NCBI GenBank assembly: GCA_030386875.1
Contig: CM059578.1
Coordinates: 17,531,009-17,595,008 of the forward strand
Reading direction: 5' to 3'
DNA: 64,000 nucleotides
From: Morinoia aosen
Taxonomy: Eukaryota > Arthropoda > Malacostraca > Amphipoda > Talitridae
Part shown: positions 23,072 to 35,900 of the stretch, one piece after another
Layout: every line of letters begins with the position of its first letter
Position numbering within the stretch: the stretch's first letter is position 1
Program-made: the position numbers and the translations under genes
Notes under the pieces: model-generated
What the model was told of the DNA's origin: nothing
What the model saw: only the letters and a program-made list of their open reading frames with translations
Database searches by the model: none

Positions 23072-23643
23072 ATCAGGTGGGCCAAAAGAAGTCACCCCAT
23101 TGTAATATGCCTTTTTTGTGCAGGTTGCGGCCAATGTGAAATCTGTTTTGACATTTGTGAAGTTGACAGATGTAAATATCGGACAGATGTAAATATCGGT
23201 TGGGGCTCGCGGACACAGTGCGCGAGCCACAACCGATATTCTGAAGGCGGCGTTCCCAGGTCGCCTGATTTCTCGTTTTGGCGATTTGGACTGGCCCGCA
23301 AGATCGCCCGATTTGACCGTTCCAAACTTTTTTCTGTGGGTTTTTTTAAGCCCCGTGTGTAGTAAACAAGCCCGAGACCCTGGAAGCACTTAAGGACAAC
23401 ATTCGACACGAGTGCGAGAATCTGTTGCCCGAAGTTCTCGCTGAAGTGATGAAAAATACCATAAAACGAACCCGTATAGCAATCAATTGTGGCGGCGCCC
23501 ATTTGACCGATATCATCCTCTCGACTTGAACAATATAACTGTAAAGGTTCAAAGAAACATAGTAAAAAACAGAATCGAGGTTTTTTATTTAAAAAAAAAT
23601 TAGAGCCAAACAGCATTGGATGACTTCATTTGGCCCACCCTGT
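23072..23643 (+). mobile_element. short TIR element with mariner-like transposase C-terminus
   Basis: The ends are inverted: left aggtgggccaaaagaagtca (from about 23075) and right, on minus, agggtgggccaaatgaagtc (from about 23640). Between them, plus-strand frames read GARGHSARATTDILKAAFPG, RSPDLTVPNFFLW and, after a shift, KPETLEALKDNIRHECENL ending GGAHLTDIILST with a stop at about 23529. These are the last third of an insect mariner/IS630-type DDE transposase. The N-terminal two thirds are missing, so this is an internally deleted or truncated copy. Confidence 0.75.
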
Positions 23644-23764
23644 ATAACGATCGAAAAGATGAAGAGGAGAGCAGACTAAAGCACAACAAGGCACTTGGAG
23701 GTTGATGCAGCATGTATTCGGAGTTTAAAGGTTGCGAAGGTTGAGAATCTAAACATAGGCCTAA

Positions 23765-25157
23765 AGGCCCGTTTACACCGGGGCAACGACAGGGGTGAGC
23801 AAGCGCTTGACGCTCGCTTGCTGCAGCGCTTGACGCCCACAACTGTTCACACTCATTTTCTTGATACACGCGCGTGACGCGCGCTATCTAGACAGCTGTG
23901 AGGATGGAAGCGAGTGAAGAAGAGCTGTGAGCAATTATTGTAGTGTGTGCTGCTGTGAAGAGAAAAAAGGTAGGCATCTCAGCATTTGGGTTAAAAAATG
24001 GTTGCAGAGAAGAGACGAGAGGGGTTCATACACTCACATCTTCAGAGAACTTTCAACTGAAAATAAATTGGATTTTCAAAATTATACAAGACTGCATTCA
24101 AAATTTGCATTGAGTTCAATTGTTATATATTGAAGGATGACTACTTGAAGGTTGGTGAAACAATCATTTTTCCATTTTGTTAATTAAATCCTTTCAAAAC
24201 AATTCTATTGTTAAATCAATATGTGGTTTAAAAAATAACAGTCTCATTTCCAGTTCATTTCAATGTGACAAAACAAAAAAAAATTATAATGAATAAGAGA
24301 AAAATAGTATAAATTTTTGACACAAAGTTTCCATGAAAAAGCGAAGATACACGTAATTCCCAGTAATTGTATTGCAAAATGTACCGAACACATATAAGCT
24401 AAGGTGAAAAGATTATTTTAAATACATAAATAGCAAGAACTCTGTATAGTTAAATTAAGGTTTCTACTAGAGAGTGAGACCTAACAAATATGGTGTTGCT
24501 ATCCATAGTTCAAGCTGAAGCGTTAGCACATAGACCTCCGCACAGTACCACGGCCAGCAGCCGACTGAGTGCAGCGCCCAAGGAAGTTGGATACATGGAA
24601 CCGGCATCGCTATCTTTTGCCAGTCAAGCGAGTGAAGCCACTTCTGCCGTCCCAAGCCCCGCCCACCCGGCATTAGGTCCCTGTGTGGAGGTGGTGTTGC
24701 AGTGGAGGGGTAGCACCACCTCCATCATCAGCGACTGAAGACCGCGCTGTTAAATGGCAGACTTGCGCTACTCTGTGCTATACGTTTTTTTCTTAGGCAT
24801 ATATTTCAATTGCATCCTCGCTGAATGATAAAGAAACTCATATTGAGGAAACTCGTCCTTGACCGCAGCGTGGATAGCGGCGCCCTGTCACGCTGAGTGT
24901 CTGACACGCACTGAGCCCCATCTCCGTGTGTGTGCCCGTATACCCTACAGCTACCGAAAATTGGCTTCACTTTAGAGCGCTGATGCCGTCTCCATTCTTA
25001 AACCTCCTTGGCAGCGCCTGTGTTGCATGAGGCAGGGCGGCGGCGAATCGCTAGCTGGGCAATCGCTCGGATGCCCGCCTGAAGCGCACGTAGCTGCTGC
25101 ACAGAGGGGCGGTGAGGCGCTTGACGCCCGTGTGACGCCCCTAGTGTAAACGGGCCT
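23765..25157 (+). mobile_element. PIF/Harbinger-type element with long inverted ends
   Basis: The ends are inverted: aggcccgtttacaccggggc at the left and, on minus, aggcccgtttacactagggg at the right. Both are followed by copies of gcttgacgc-type words. Inside, the frame at 23927-24133 reads WLQRRDERGSYTHIFREL and then FQNYTRLHSKF, the N-terminal region typical of PIF/Harbinger DDE nucleases (WVRPW..RR...G.Y..L..EL). The rest of the transposase is not recognisable, so the element is probably non-autonomous. Flanking triplets (TAA/TAT) do not give a clean target duplication. Confidence 0.75.
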
Positions 25158-25359
25158 TATAACGCAGAACGCGCCACTGTTGTTACAGAACTGTGGCAGA
25201 AATATTATTGGCATTCAGGGAAAGAGATTATACATAACGAAATACTGACGAGCACAAGCCCAATTAACACACATTCCCTGTTTGGGGCCCAGGAACTATA
25301 AATCGGAGCTAAGTACCAATTCTGAGTTAGAAGCCACACCATCATGCTGCATACTTTAA

Positions 25360-26451
25360 GGGGACAACCCAGGGATTTTCGGGCCCACTTTGCCATTTTT
25401 TTTTTGTTGAGAAAAGATATTTAGGTGTTGGACTATTTTGCCCTAAAATTTTATGGGTCTACGGGCACTAGATCCTCCTCCCCAAAGGAGATGAAATTTC
25501 AAGAATTTTTGACCACGTATAAAAAAAAGAAGGAAAATGATAAATCTGGCTCTTTTAGTTTGTTAGTAACGTTTTAAGGATTCCAAAACTGTCTTTGGTT
25601 TTGTTTTAGCATGAAATATCAAATAAAATGACAAAATAAAACAAATATTTCCCGTTTTCTGAATAACTAAGGACAAAATCGAAAAAATGAATGGAGATAA
25701 AATGTGTTTATTTTTAAAAATTACATAGGGTGGCTTATTTCAGATGAATCAGCCTACAAATAAAAAAATTATCCTCTCTATATTATAAAGAGATGAAAAA
25801 TAATTTTTTATATATATTATTTCAACATTTTATTTACAATTCACAGTGTAAATATGAAGTTATGAATGCGTTTTAGTTTTACCCGATGATATAACATGAT
25901 AATATATTTTCAAAATGATAATACAACTTTCCAGTTAAAATTCATGTTTTTTGGCTTATACGAAAAATCCTCATCTTCAACTTTCAAAAAAATAGAAGTC
26001 AGGGAGTTTTCATGCTAGGAAAAAAGACAGTTTTTAAATCCTTGAAACATTTATAACAAACAAAAATTCTTCGATTTTTCAATTTGTACATTTTATATTT
26101 TTTAACACAGTTAAAAAAAATCGTATATTTTAGTTAGTGATCAAAAGTCGAATTTAAAAAAAAAAACGAAAATGAAAATAGAAAATTCAAGAATTTTAGG
26201 TTGTTTGTAATGCTTCAAGAATTCCAAAACTGTCTTTGAATTTGTTCTAGCATAAAAACTCATTGACTTCTATTCTTTTTAAAATATCACTAAAAATGAA
26301 CGGAAAAACTAATTTTTGAGATTTTTTCAAAAACTAAGGCCTTAATCGAAAAATTTACACGAGTACAATTCGTTTTTTTTAAAGAAATACATACACTGGC
26401 CAAATTTTGAAATAATCAGATCAAAATTTTAAAATCGCTGGGTTGTCCCCT
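25360..26451. mobile_element. TTAA-flanked non-autonomous element, 1.1 kb
   Basis: The ends are inverted: ggggacaacccagggatttt at the left and, on minus, ggggacaacccagcgatttt at the right. TTAA sits at both flanks (25356-25359 and 26452-26455), with one extra base on the right. This resembles piggyBac-type integration. The interior is very AT-rich, has no coding capacity, and includes an internal direct repeat (attccaaaactgtctttg at about 25580 and 26220). Confidence 0.7.
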
Positions 26452-26455
26452 TTAA

Positions 26456-26999
26456 ATCTATATCTTTTACCTTTGTAAAGAGAATTACGAGCGAAAAAAT
26501 ATATACCAAAATCAAAGTTGCAGAATTTCCTGTGGCGCAACGATAAGACAGGTTGAAAATGACTAACATCATACGGTAGCAGATGTGGGTAGAGATATTC
26601 TAACCCTAACCAAGCACATGGGCGAAGAGAAAATTGACTTAATGCTGCTCTATGTGGGAGTAAAACGAAATACCGACTAGATAAAATCTGTATAAAATGG
26701 AAATTAATAGAAGGCGGATTCGATGTTTCTGTTAAGTTCAGGAGAAAATGCAATTCAGCAATGTGCTTTCTGATGTTAAAAAACATCGCTATTTAACCTT
26801 CTGAAATTAAACAATATTGTCCAAAGGATATCACAAAAAGTGTTTCTAGGGATTTTAAAAAAGGTGGAATACAATAATATTTTTTCCTGTTTATTAATCT
26901 GCATTCTGGAGAGATGAAAGCTAAAGCAATACATCGGAATTGAACTGTTGTACAGTATCCCATACATACGTAATATTGATATTTAAACTATTGGATATA
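26456..26999. other. unannotated intergenic sequence
   Basis: The longest open frame (26421-26786, minus) partly overlaps the element end and shows no domain. Confidence 0.4.
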
Positions 27000-27738
27000 T
27001 TAGGTTGGTGCAAAAGTAATGTCCGGTTTTTGGTAAGGATATTTATTTAAATGAAATTTCTCAAATATTTACAATCTGTTAAAAGTATTTCTCTGACTAA
27101 ATTAAACGATTTGCCTTCAGATTATCTTAGTTACATTCATATTTTTCATAAATACTGGAGCCAATGTTTGTCCTAACTGAAGACCACGTTAGAAATGTTG
27201 TTCTCTACGAGTGTCGTTTCATAAAGGTGTTATTGCAAGTGGGGGCAGCAAAATCTATTTAAAACACTTATGGGGATGATGTAGTGAAAGCAAGAAGTTG
27301 CAGGAGATGGTTATCTCGTTTTCAACGTGCTGATTTCATTTTAAAATATGAGCCAAAGAAAGCTCGTCCTAGAACACTTGATTCCGATCAGTTGAATGTT
27401 TTTGTGTCCGATAATCCTAATATTGCCGCTTGGGAAATTGAAAAATAGACGTGGCGGCCCAGACAACTTGCTTCTGATTTCCATTTGTTCCGGGACTACA
27501 GAACCCTTTTAGTAGAGTTTAACTGCACGAGAGGAGATTGAAAAAAAAATTGAATTTATATTTTGATACTAAACCTACCTATTTTTACGAGCGAGGCATT
27601 TATAAGCTCGTTGAAAGGTGGAATGAGGTCATTGAAAGCAATGGAGAGTATATTAATAAATAAATATTTCCATGATCACTGACTTATTCACTTTACCCAA
27701 AATCTTTAAATCGGACATTGCTTTTGCATCTAACCTGA
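27000..27738 (+). mobile_element. internally deleted mariner element with TA target duplication
   Basis: The ends are inverted: ttaggttggtgcaaaagtaa at the left and, on minus, tcaggttagatgcaaaagca at the right, each followed by tgtccg. TA flanks both sides (26998-26999, 27739-27740). The plus strand encodes the mariner N-terminal helix-turn-helix region (HVRNVVLYECRF, SCRRWLSRFQRADF, LDSDQLNVFV). After a deletion of the catalytic core it encodes the C-terminal end (FYERGIYKLVERWNEVIESN, stop at 27660). Length is 739 bp against about 1.3 kb for complete mariners. It cannot encode an active transposase. Confidence 0.92.
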
Positions 27739-27740
27739 TA

Positions 27741-30700
27741 TTATTCGTGGACACTCTGTGTATCAGCTGTTGTTTTGTTAATATCCCTACGTTAAATTGC
27801 ATTAACAGTCTTAAACTGCCATATTTTCACGAACGTCATTGGGTTTAGTTGGAATAAGCCTAATTCACAGGTATCTTATTAATGAAAAGCACCGAGAAGT
27901 GATAATTTCTTCCTCAAAACTGAAACCTACATACAGGGACAGTCATTTTGCTCGATAATGTGAGTTGATTTGCAAAGGACAGCCTATCTGTGTAAACAAT
28001 TTGTGAATAGTAGAGGTCTTGGGTACGAATTTCACGCCGGGAAAACAGCATTCCTGATCTGCGTCTGGAGAACGGTCCAAGCACTGGAAGCGAAGTTGAA
28101 CTGCTCAGTTCAACAACCACCTGGAACAGCTGCCAAAAGTCGCCATTTGTACAATGGCCTTTCAGTATTTTAGTAAGTCTTCATTTAGTAAATTTTGCGA
28201 GTGAAATTATCTCACTCGCTAATAAAAAAATGTGCTTTATTTTCGGAAGACTGAACTGCTGAATGCCATTCTCAAGTCCCTGTTTTCGTTAAAAATTTAT
28301 AACTAAACTGGAGAAGACGAGGCAACTCCCGCTTCCCGTACAAGAATAAGCCCGGTGGCAAGACTCCAGTGTGCGTGGAACTGTCGGTAGAATAGGTTAA
28401 GTGAAAGGCCTTAGTTCCTGTGCATTTCGTGTGCAGAAGCTAGAAGTATTTTGACAGAGTGCTTTTAAAATAGAATATGGTGTCTGAATTAGTGAAAACA
28501 TGTCCCTGTCTGTTTTCAGCTCTCATCATCCGATGCCCGATGCTACGTGTTAGTTTGAAATAATCTTACATATTAAGAAAATTCATCTTCAAATAACAAT
28601 TAAGTTAGTGTCTAGACGATAGAAAGGTTTTGCATTTGTGGTTTGCAATGCTGAAGTTTTCTCCGTGAGCACAAGAAGTGTTAGTAGCTGTGTACTGTCT
28701 AAAGAGGTCACGCAAAAAAATCAAACCCTGAAAGTTTGGTGGTGGCCCACAAATTCTCAGCTGCTCTTAGTGCTAAGCAAAAGCGCTTTGTGCTTCATAC
28801 CGTCGTCCAGTGCAAAGTAAAAGATAATACAGGAATAGAGTATTTTGCTTATCGTTTTAAGTGTTTTACTGACACGAAAAAGCGTCCCATACAATGAGTT
28901 ATCGCTGTAGAGCACCATGATATACTCGTACATTAGTACCGTCAAGACGCAATCACGCTCGAAATTTTGATCCCACAGAATGAAATGATTTTCATAAAAA
29001 AACTAAAATTCAAGGCGATTGAAAGTTCAGTACTTTCTTATACTACTTAGAACTTCTATTGAGAGTTATGCGTTTGACAAGAATCACCGTTTGATGTAGC
29101 TTTCCATCACCTGGCAAATTATCCAGAGCTTTTCAACAGAAACAAGTCATTTCTGAGCAAAATAATTGTACCTCCGCGATTGTTCTGACTAAACTACTAA
29201 ACACTTGTTAATTGTTAATCGCAGCTCATTTTCTTGGTTTTGTATCAACTAGTGAGCTTTATTTCGCGCTTAGAATACGTTTAAACGCAGCTAAAGTATT
29301 TAATTTATGACAGTGGGCGGACATTCCACCTCGTTCATCTCCCCAACCACACCACCCTCGCCACCCCACTGCTCGTCACATTCAATACAAACAGTCCATG
29401 TGGGTATCGGAATGATGGGGAAGACGTGTTCTCCGTTTCGTTCTTTACGATTGTTTTAATGACGGATCGTCTGCCCCCTCCTTCCCATGGTATTTGCTAT
29501 TGGCCGAAAAAGCACTGACTAAGGGTCGGGCGGATAAAAGCATCGATATGCTAGTGTACGGCGTAAGAATAAATGAGCGAATAGAACCCTAAATAACACC
29601 AGCGCAAGAAGATAGGCTGGTGGACTTTGATTCTGAGCTGAGTAGCCCAGTTCATCTTGAGCTCAGTAGAAACAAACAGGCTGCCCACCTGATCTGTGGC
29701 TTAATGTCATTGGACATCATACTGATTAAATAACATGCCTCTTTCTTGATATCGTTTATAATGTGTGATAAAGCTAAAATCGAGTAATTAATCTTGTCAC
29801 TATAGTAATAGGTGACAGCAATTACAATTTTTTTACATCAATGACTTTGAAAGTGAAACAGGTCCAGTCCTCTAGCGACGAATGGAAGATGAAAGAGAAG
29901 TTCGTACGGTAGAGTTGCACTGCGACAAAAATGCGTGTTTTTGGTGCATTGACTACCAACCTTGCGACAGCTGAAGAAATCAGTCAGGGCCTTAGAGCAG
30001 AAAATGAGAGCAGCGACAACTGGCGACTTTCGTTGCGTTTCTTATCTGAAGGGAACGATTTCATCGGTGAAGTCAGAACATAGCTTCATGATGCAGTGAG
30101 AAAAATGAAGATCGGCTTTGAGTAGCTGTAATCGTAAACTTTAACCATAAGAGAAAAATTTAAGGAAGGTTAATCGACTCATATTTCGCAGTCAATTTCT
30201 TTTGAATCTACTATTCAATAGAATATTTTAGGTTGGAGAACATGAAAAAACAAAACAAAAATGTAGAAAATGGTTTGCAGGAGTTCGTGACTTGTTTTTT
30301 GAGAAAACTGTAATTTTTTTATTTTTTCAATCAAAAATTTAGTCATTCAAGCCCGTATCTGAATTCTATTGCTGATGAACGCAAGAATTGAATTAATGGC
30401 GTCCTAAGCTTCTGGATGATATTACAACATATTGTTCAAGAATGTTATTAAGCCACTGCACTAAGATGAATCGTAGAGCAATGGGTTGGCCCAGCAATAC
30501 ATCCGGAGTTCTGGAGCTCACAGGAAGGGGCTGTGATAGAAACTGAAGTCGACCTTCAAGGCTGGCCGAGCTCCAGGCTCAGGTTAGGCGCACCGCCCCG
30601 ATCTCAGCCTCAGCCCAGCATTGTGTGCTGAGCGGAAATTTGCGGTTTCTCTCCTGTTAAATATCTCTACCCATTTGGAAATTTACTTGTGTTCTCACAT

Positions 30701-32899
30701 GTTCTATTTCCCAATTTCGCAGATCTCGGCCTGCAAATACTGAGTTTTCAGATGCGAAACTCTTGAGTGGGAAGTCTGTGCGTAATGTGGGGCAAGTATT
30801 TTCAGAAATGACAAATGTCATACGTTATGGAGAGAAATCATATTAACTTTCGTGTAACTCGAAACTTATTATTGCGCTAGTGATGTGTATGCGGTCTGTT
30901 CAGATATGTTTTACATGTTGGAAAACATTTCTACTGCAATATCTCATAAAGAGAAATGTTCAAATTAATCATCATGAGCCTCGTCTGGGAGTTATGTATC
31001 AAAGGTTGTACCATAACGAATGAACATGCAGGCCAAATCCCGCGTTTGTAATTCCGGATTCAAATCAACGCCTATGTATATATATATACCTCCGCCAGTC
31101 GTCATAGTGTGCAATGAATAAGCTAGGAGGTTACGACTCTCAGCTCTTTTCTATTATGGACATGATGCAGGAAGTTTTGAAGATAAGCAGCCTTTTAATA
31201 ATTATTCTTCAACTGAGTCGAGCAGATTTTCAGTGCATTTGAAGTTGGTAGTTGTCCAACGTACTTATTTTTAATCCCAATTCCGCGATGCCAGAGTTTG
31301 TAATCGTTTTATTTTCATAGAGTCTATAATTTAAATTGTTCATTCCGTGATTCACTTGCAACCTTGCTAATTATGATCTCTCATGATAACGCGTGCTGAC
31401 GCTGTCCAATGTACTATGTATTTACATACATAGTGCATTGAACAGCGTACTATGTATGTACACACTGCATGCAGTGAGTTTTAGAGTTGCTGTAGAGATA
31501 GTCGGGGGAAAAATCAACTGCTGTTGTTTATTCTTTGTTGAATGATTCAGAGGGATGCTTTGCTGGTAAATAGTATTGAGAAAATGAAGCCATGCAAATA
31601 AAAGAAGATTTTGTTTTTTGCAGAGCGTCGAAACAAAGGACTTCTCTGACTTGTATTGCGCAAGGGAAATCTGAGACTCGTCTCGCTCGTGTGTATCAGG
31701 ACCTCCTACTATTGTTCGAACGAATTAGCAGTAAAACACAGATGTTGTCTGAGCAGCATCTGGAAAAAATAAATTGGCTATGGTGATCAAACAACTATTT
31801 TCCATCCCTAAAACGTGGATCATAATACTAAAGAAGTACTAATTCTGACGACTGTTTATACAGCATTAGGAGATGTTATTTCTTTAGAGTATTTCTGCGG
31901 CGCCGTTAGATAACAACCTCTTTTGCACGAGGTGCACATTTGAGGGCTTAAATTTATCCAAGCAGCGGAAAGTTTTTAATATTCGGAAAGCGTGGTAGGA
32001 AACGATAAGTGATGGTAATTTAAAAAAAGTGCCGTATAAAGTATGTACAGTAATGATACGATAATTCTGTCTCGAGGTTTCTAAGTTACTTGGTAAATTA
32101 TACGTACGAAAAGAATTCGATGCCCCTGAAAAAAATTTCATCTATACTGAAAAATTCAAAAGTCAGTGGGAGCTGAAAAATAGGTGCGTTGAGTATTTGC
32201 TGGATGTCTAATTTTTCTTTCAAATCATATTTACGCAATGAGCGATTGCGCTTAGTTGAATAATGCATAATTTTCCCACTCATAGCGTTCAAGAGACGTA
32301 ATATTTCAAAAAAAGGATGTAAGCTGATACTCGCGCTCACGGTATATCATGTTCGTGCTTGACTATGTTAGGTTGCACCCATATAGGTTCCGTGGCAATG
32401 TCCTATCTTAGTTTTTCCTTTTGGGGATGTTTTGAAGATCAAGTTCACTTAAATAAACTAAATTCATTAGTTTGTGTTAAGAAAAGCTCTCAAGAACAAA
32501 TCAGAAACATTTATAGCAACACATTCATGAAAACTGACCAAATTAAGCAGTAACACATCCATCATGAAAATGCCGTGATACGATGTTTAAATTAATGGTA
32601 CCTCCTTGAGAATCATGTAGCACACAACTGTGTTAGTGCCAAGTTAATTCTCTAATCTTTCACTAATCACACCAGTTTTTTCTCAGAGTAGAATAGAAGT
32701 TAATTTATTGTAAATTTTTTGTGTATGTTAAAGCGGACTAGAGTAATTAATTCATTTCAAATATATAATGAGAGAAGTCATTTGTAGCCTGGAGGCATTA
32801 TTGTCTCGCGTACGTGCATCGCTAAATAAATAAATAAACAAATAAATGATTAATTAACTAAATGTTTAATTATAATTAGAAAACTCAACAGGTATCAAC
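27741..32899. other. intergenic sequence upstream of the membrane-protein gene
   Basis: About 5.2 kb with no recognised coding sequence. It should contain the promoter and any 5' non-coding exons of the downstream gene. A GC-richer patch at 29310-29560 contains gggcggataaaagc, which could be a core promoter, but this is weak. Another region (27960-28060) has a B-box-like word ttgggtacgaatttc that could be a tRNA-derived SINE remnant. A compact hairpin lies at 31401-31446. Confidence 0.4.
31401..31446. repeat. short inverted repeat (20-bp arms)
   Basis: gctgtccaatgtactatgta pairs with tacatagtgcattgaacagc across a loop of about 6 bases, with two mismatches. A further copy of the core tactatgtatgta follows at 31449. 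Function unknown. Confidence 0.8.
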
Positions 32900-32942
32900 A
32901 TGATTCTCTCTTTCACGTCCTTGCTGCTGCTCCTGCTGTCAA
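32900..32942 (+). CDS. membrane-protein gene exon 1: signal peptide
   Basis: Codes [14 protein letters not shown] and one base of codon 15. The donor is TCAA|GTGAGT. The start is chosen because it opens directly into a hydrophobic leader and its phase fits exon 2. Confidence 0.78.
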
Positions 32943-35900
32943 GTGAGTATAACAATGATATTTGAAGGAGCGAGTGTGAATATCATCAATGGATGAGTAC
33001 AGTCGATACTCGAGTTGCACTATGAGATTTTATGCGAACCTCAACTTCACGAATAAAATTCATCCAATTTAGTTTAATTTCGGTATTGAATAGAGAACCT
33101 GCCCAGTTGAAAAACAGAGATTAGTTTCCATTAGGATCGTTTTCGCCGTACAATTTCACCCAAGTTGAAGTGTGTATAAAATGTATTACTCTAGAATCAA
33201 TTGTTTTTTCTGCACTAAATGTCATCAGGTTTTCATTCAACTTCAAATATGTTGAGGTGTGTGATAATTAATTGGCCAAATATTTAACTTTGCGTGATAG
33301 ATAAGTTTAGCATTGGAATGTTCACTAGTGTGGCACACAGTTTAGACGTGTACATATATCTGTTAGGACTATTTCTTGCCTAAACGTCTTCAAGAAATGA
33401 CCGTTTGCCTCCTAGTTTTTATGTTATATTTTATTTTCTGTAGAAATGTGTTCACAAGATTCGGGTCGGAAAACTACCTCGTCATCTACAATATTTTTAA
33501 GTAAACTAGTTACCGTTCATAGTTAACAGGGTTTAATTTTTTAGGTTTTTGATCTTGTTAGCGTGCCATTTTGGGCTATGATTCTTAATATTGTGCGTCT
33601 AATGTACAGCTGGGAAGAGATGCTAATGTCACTGGTATTCTTTTTCGCCATGCCCATGCAGAAGAAATTTTTTGAGCTTCACTTCTTACATTACCTTTCG
33701 TTCTTATTACCCATCAATTATTTTGAGATCGGTTTTGGCATTTGGAAATGGCGAACTTTCCTAGAGTTGAAGTATTACCAGACATTATACTTCTTGTGCA
33801 ATGGTATACTTCGAGAAAGAAAAACTATTTTCTCTTATAGTGAAGGAAATACGAGAAGGTTTTTATGTGTTACAAGTATTGCGTTATGCTAATTGACGTA
33901 AATAATTTTTCTGCATATATCACTATTATTTTTTCATTTTCAATAATTCTAATGTATTCTCAGTACACTGCCCGCATCAGGCATTTTCCTCATTTGACTG
34001 CCATCTCTAAGATAGCGCGTCAGTGTTCTCTCACTCATCTCTCACGTGGTTCCCATAGCCTGTATTGGTTAACAGCGCTCGGCGACATGTGAACAGTTTG
34101 AAACCCCGCAGTGCGAGCTTGGTGTTTCTTCCCTTTGGAAAAAAGAAAAGCCCAAATTTTTTACTCTATCCAAATGGAGACTAGCTCAACTAGGATTAAC
34201 CGTCGTTTCATGCTGTCGTTAGTCATAAGGCATTTTAAAAATAAATTAAAAGAGATAATATGCATCAAAGTGATCGGGATAAACCAGAATAAAATGCTGT
34301 CTTTATCGCACATCGAGCAGCTGGCAGAGGCAGCGGGGCACCTGCGTCGGTCACGGTGCTGTGTCACGTGCGGTCTCTCGTGCACGTCACCTGTCACCTC
34401 CCTGATATCATCCGTGACCAGCAAGCTGTCAACGTCAGCGTTACTGTCAACAACTGTCATGAGCCCGTTGACGTTACGTTCGCCATCACTGTGAGTACTG
34501 TAGCTTACAATTTTTTAGTGGCTGAAGTTATTTGCTCGGTCACCAAGTCTTTTCTTTCCTTGATTTATTTAGAAACGTCTTTTATGTTAGATATATAGGT
34601 AAATTTTTGTACGCGTTGTTCATTTTCCCCTCATATTCCAGGGCTCCCAACTCTCATGGAACTTTACGTTCGTCCCGAACAACCAGAATGAGCGAGTGCT
34701 CATCCCCAACGTGTACATGATAGAGCCAGTGCCCCCTGTGCCAACCTACCTGTATGTGAGGGAGCCTGGAGAGGAGAACCGAGAGCGTAACGGCAGCTCC
34801 ATTGGAACCAACATCACTGTCCAGGTGAGAGTACTTCCTGCAGTGGCGGTCTAGGTGAGAGTACTTCCAGCAGTGGCGGTCCAAGTCAGAGTACTTCCTG
34901 CAGTGGCGGTCCAGGTGAGTGTACTTTTAGCAGTGACGATCCAGGTGGGAGTACTTCCAGCCGTGGCGATGTAGGTGAGATGGCTTTCAGCACTGGCGGT
35001 TCAAGTTATAAAACTAGTCTTTTGTTATTTTATTATGTTTTGACTGTATTGTAGTTAGCTTGCCTCAAAGTATTAGTGTCCACTGTTTCGATTGCCAGTA
35101 AAACAGTGTATCTGTTCATGGAAGACCGTCATATTGCAAATGGGTATAATAGGCAACAGGATACTTTTAATAGAAACGAAAATAAAGGAAAACATTATGA
35201 TTGATGTTGGTATTGTTTTTTACCGAAAACAAATGCATTATCAGTTTCGTTGAACAAACTCTCATGGGGTTTTATTGTTAAAAGTATTTTATGAAGGTAC
35301 GCCATGTGCTAAAATTAATTTATTTACATTGTTGCAGGCCTCCCTGATGGCCCAGCTCGTTCAGAACAACATGTGGGAGGAGGTGGAGTTCTTGAACCAC
35401 ACTTTCCGACTTCCAGAAGAGGCTCCTCACTGTCCGCCGCTACATTCTGAGCGAGGGGCGCAATTCGAGGCCGGACACTGGCTCACAAGTCAGGCAAACG
35501 ATAAAATCTCTGCGGTATTTTACCTTGTGATAACATGATTCTCCTGCTTTTGGTGGTCATTATTAGTTAAGGAACAAGAGTTGTCACGTAGCATTTACGT
35601 TAAACGCGGAACTGAATTTATGAGTAGGTTGATCTATGAGTTACAAGCTCAATGAAAAAAATTTTCAAGATCATGCTAAATCAATTCTAGAATAGCTAGT
35701 GATAATTATCCATCAGTTCTGTTACTGCACACTTCAGTTCCGATGGCCGTGGGTCACTCCGTTAGAACCAGCTGCTCTGCAGGCGGCCGTCTTACATTGA
35801 GTCACCGATTGAGAACTGCTCAGTGCCCTCAGTCGCTGCCAGTTTCATACAGGATGTGCAAAGTTTATTCAGTACATCGCGCAAAAGATGGCGGCATTAT

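Noticed and set aside
22964-23616. Frames of 124-174 residues on the minus strand
   Set aside because: They are antisense shadows of the plus-strand mariner-like transposase remnant.
27960-28060. Possible tRNA-derived SINE (B-box-like ttgggtacgaatttc)
   Set aside because: No matching A box at the right spacing, no tail and no second copy in the window.
29310-29560. GC-richer patch with gggcggataaaagc as promoter of the membrane-protein gene
   Set aside because: A TATA-like word alone, 3.3 kb from the first coding exon, is not enough to call a promoter.
33563-33892. 109-residue plus-strand frame
   Set aside because: It lies in intron 1 of the membrane-protein gene, is AT-driven, and has no acceptor/donor pair in a phase compatible with exons 1 and 2.
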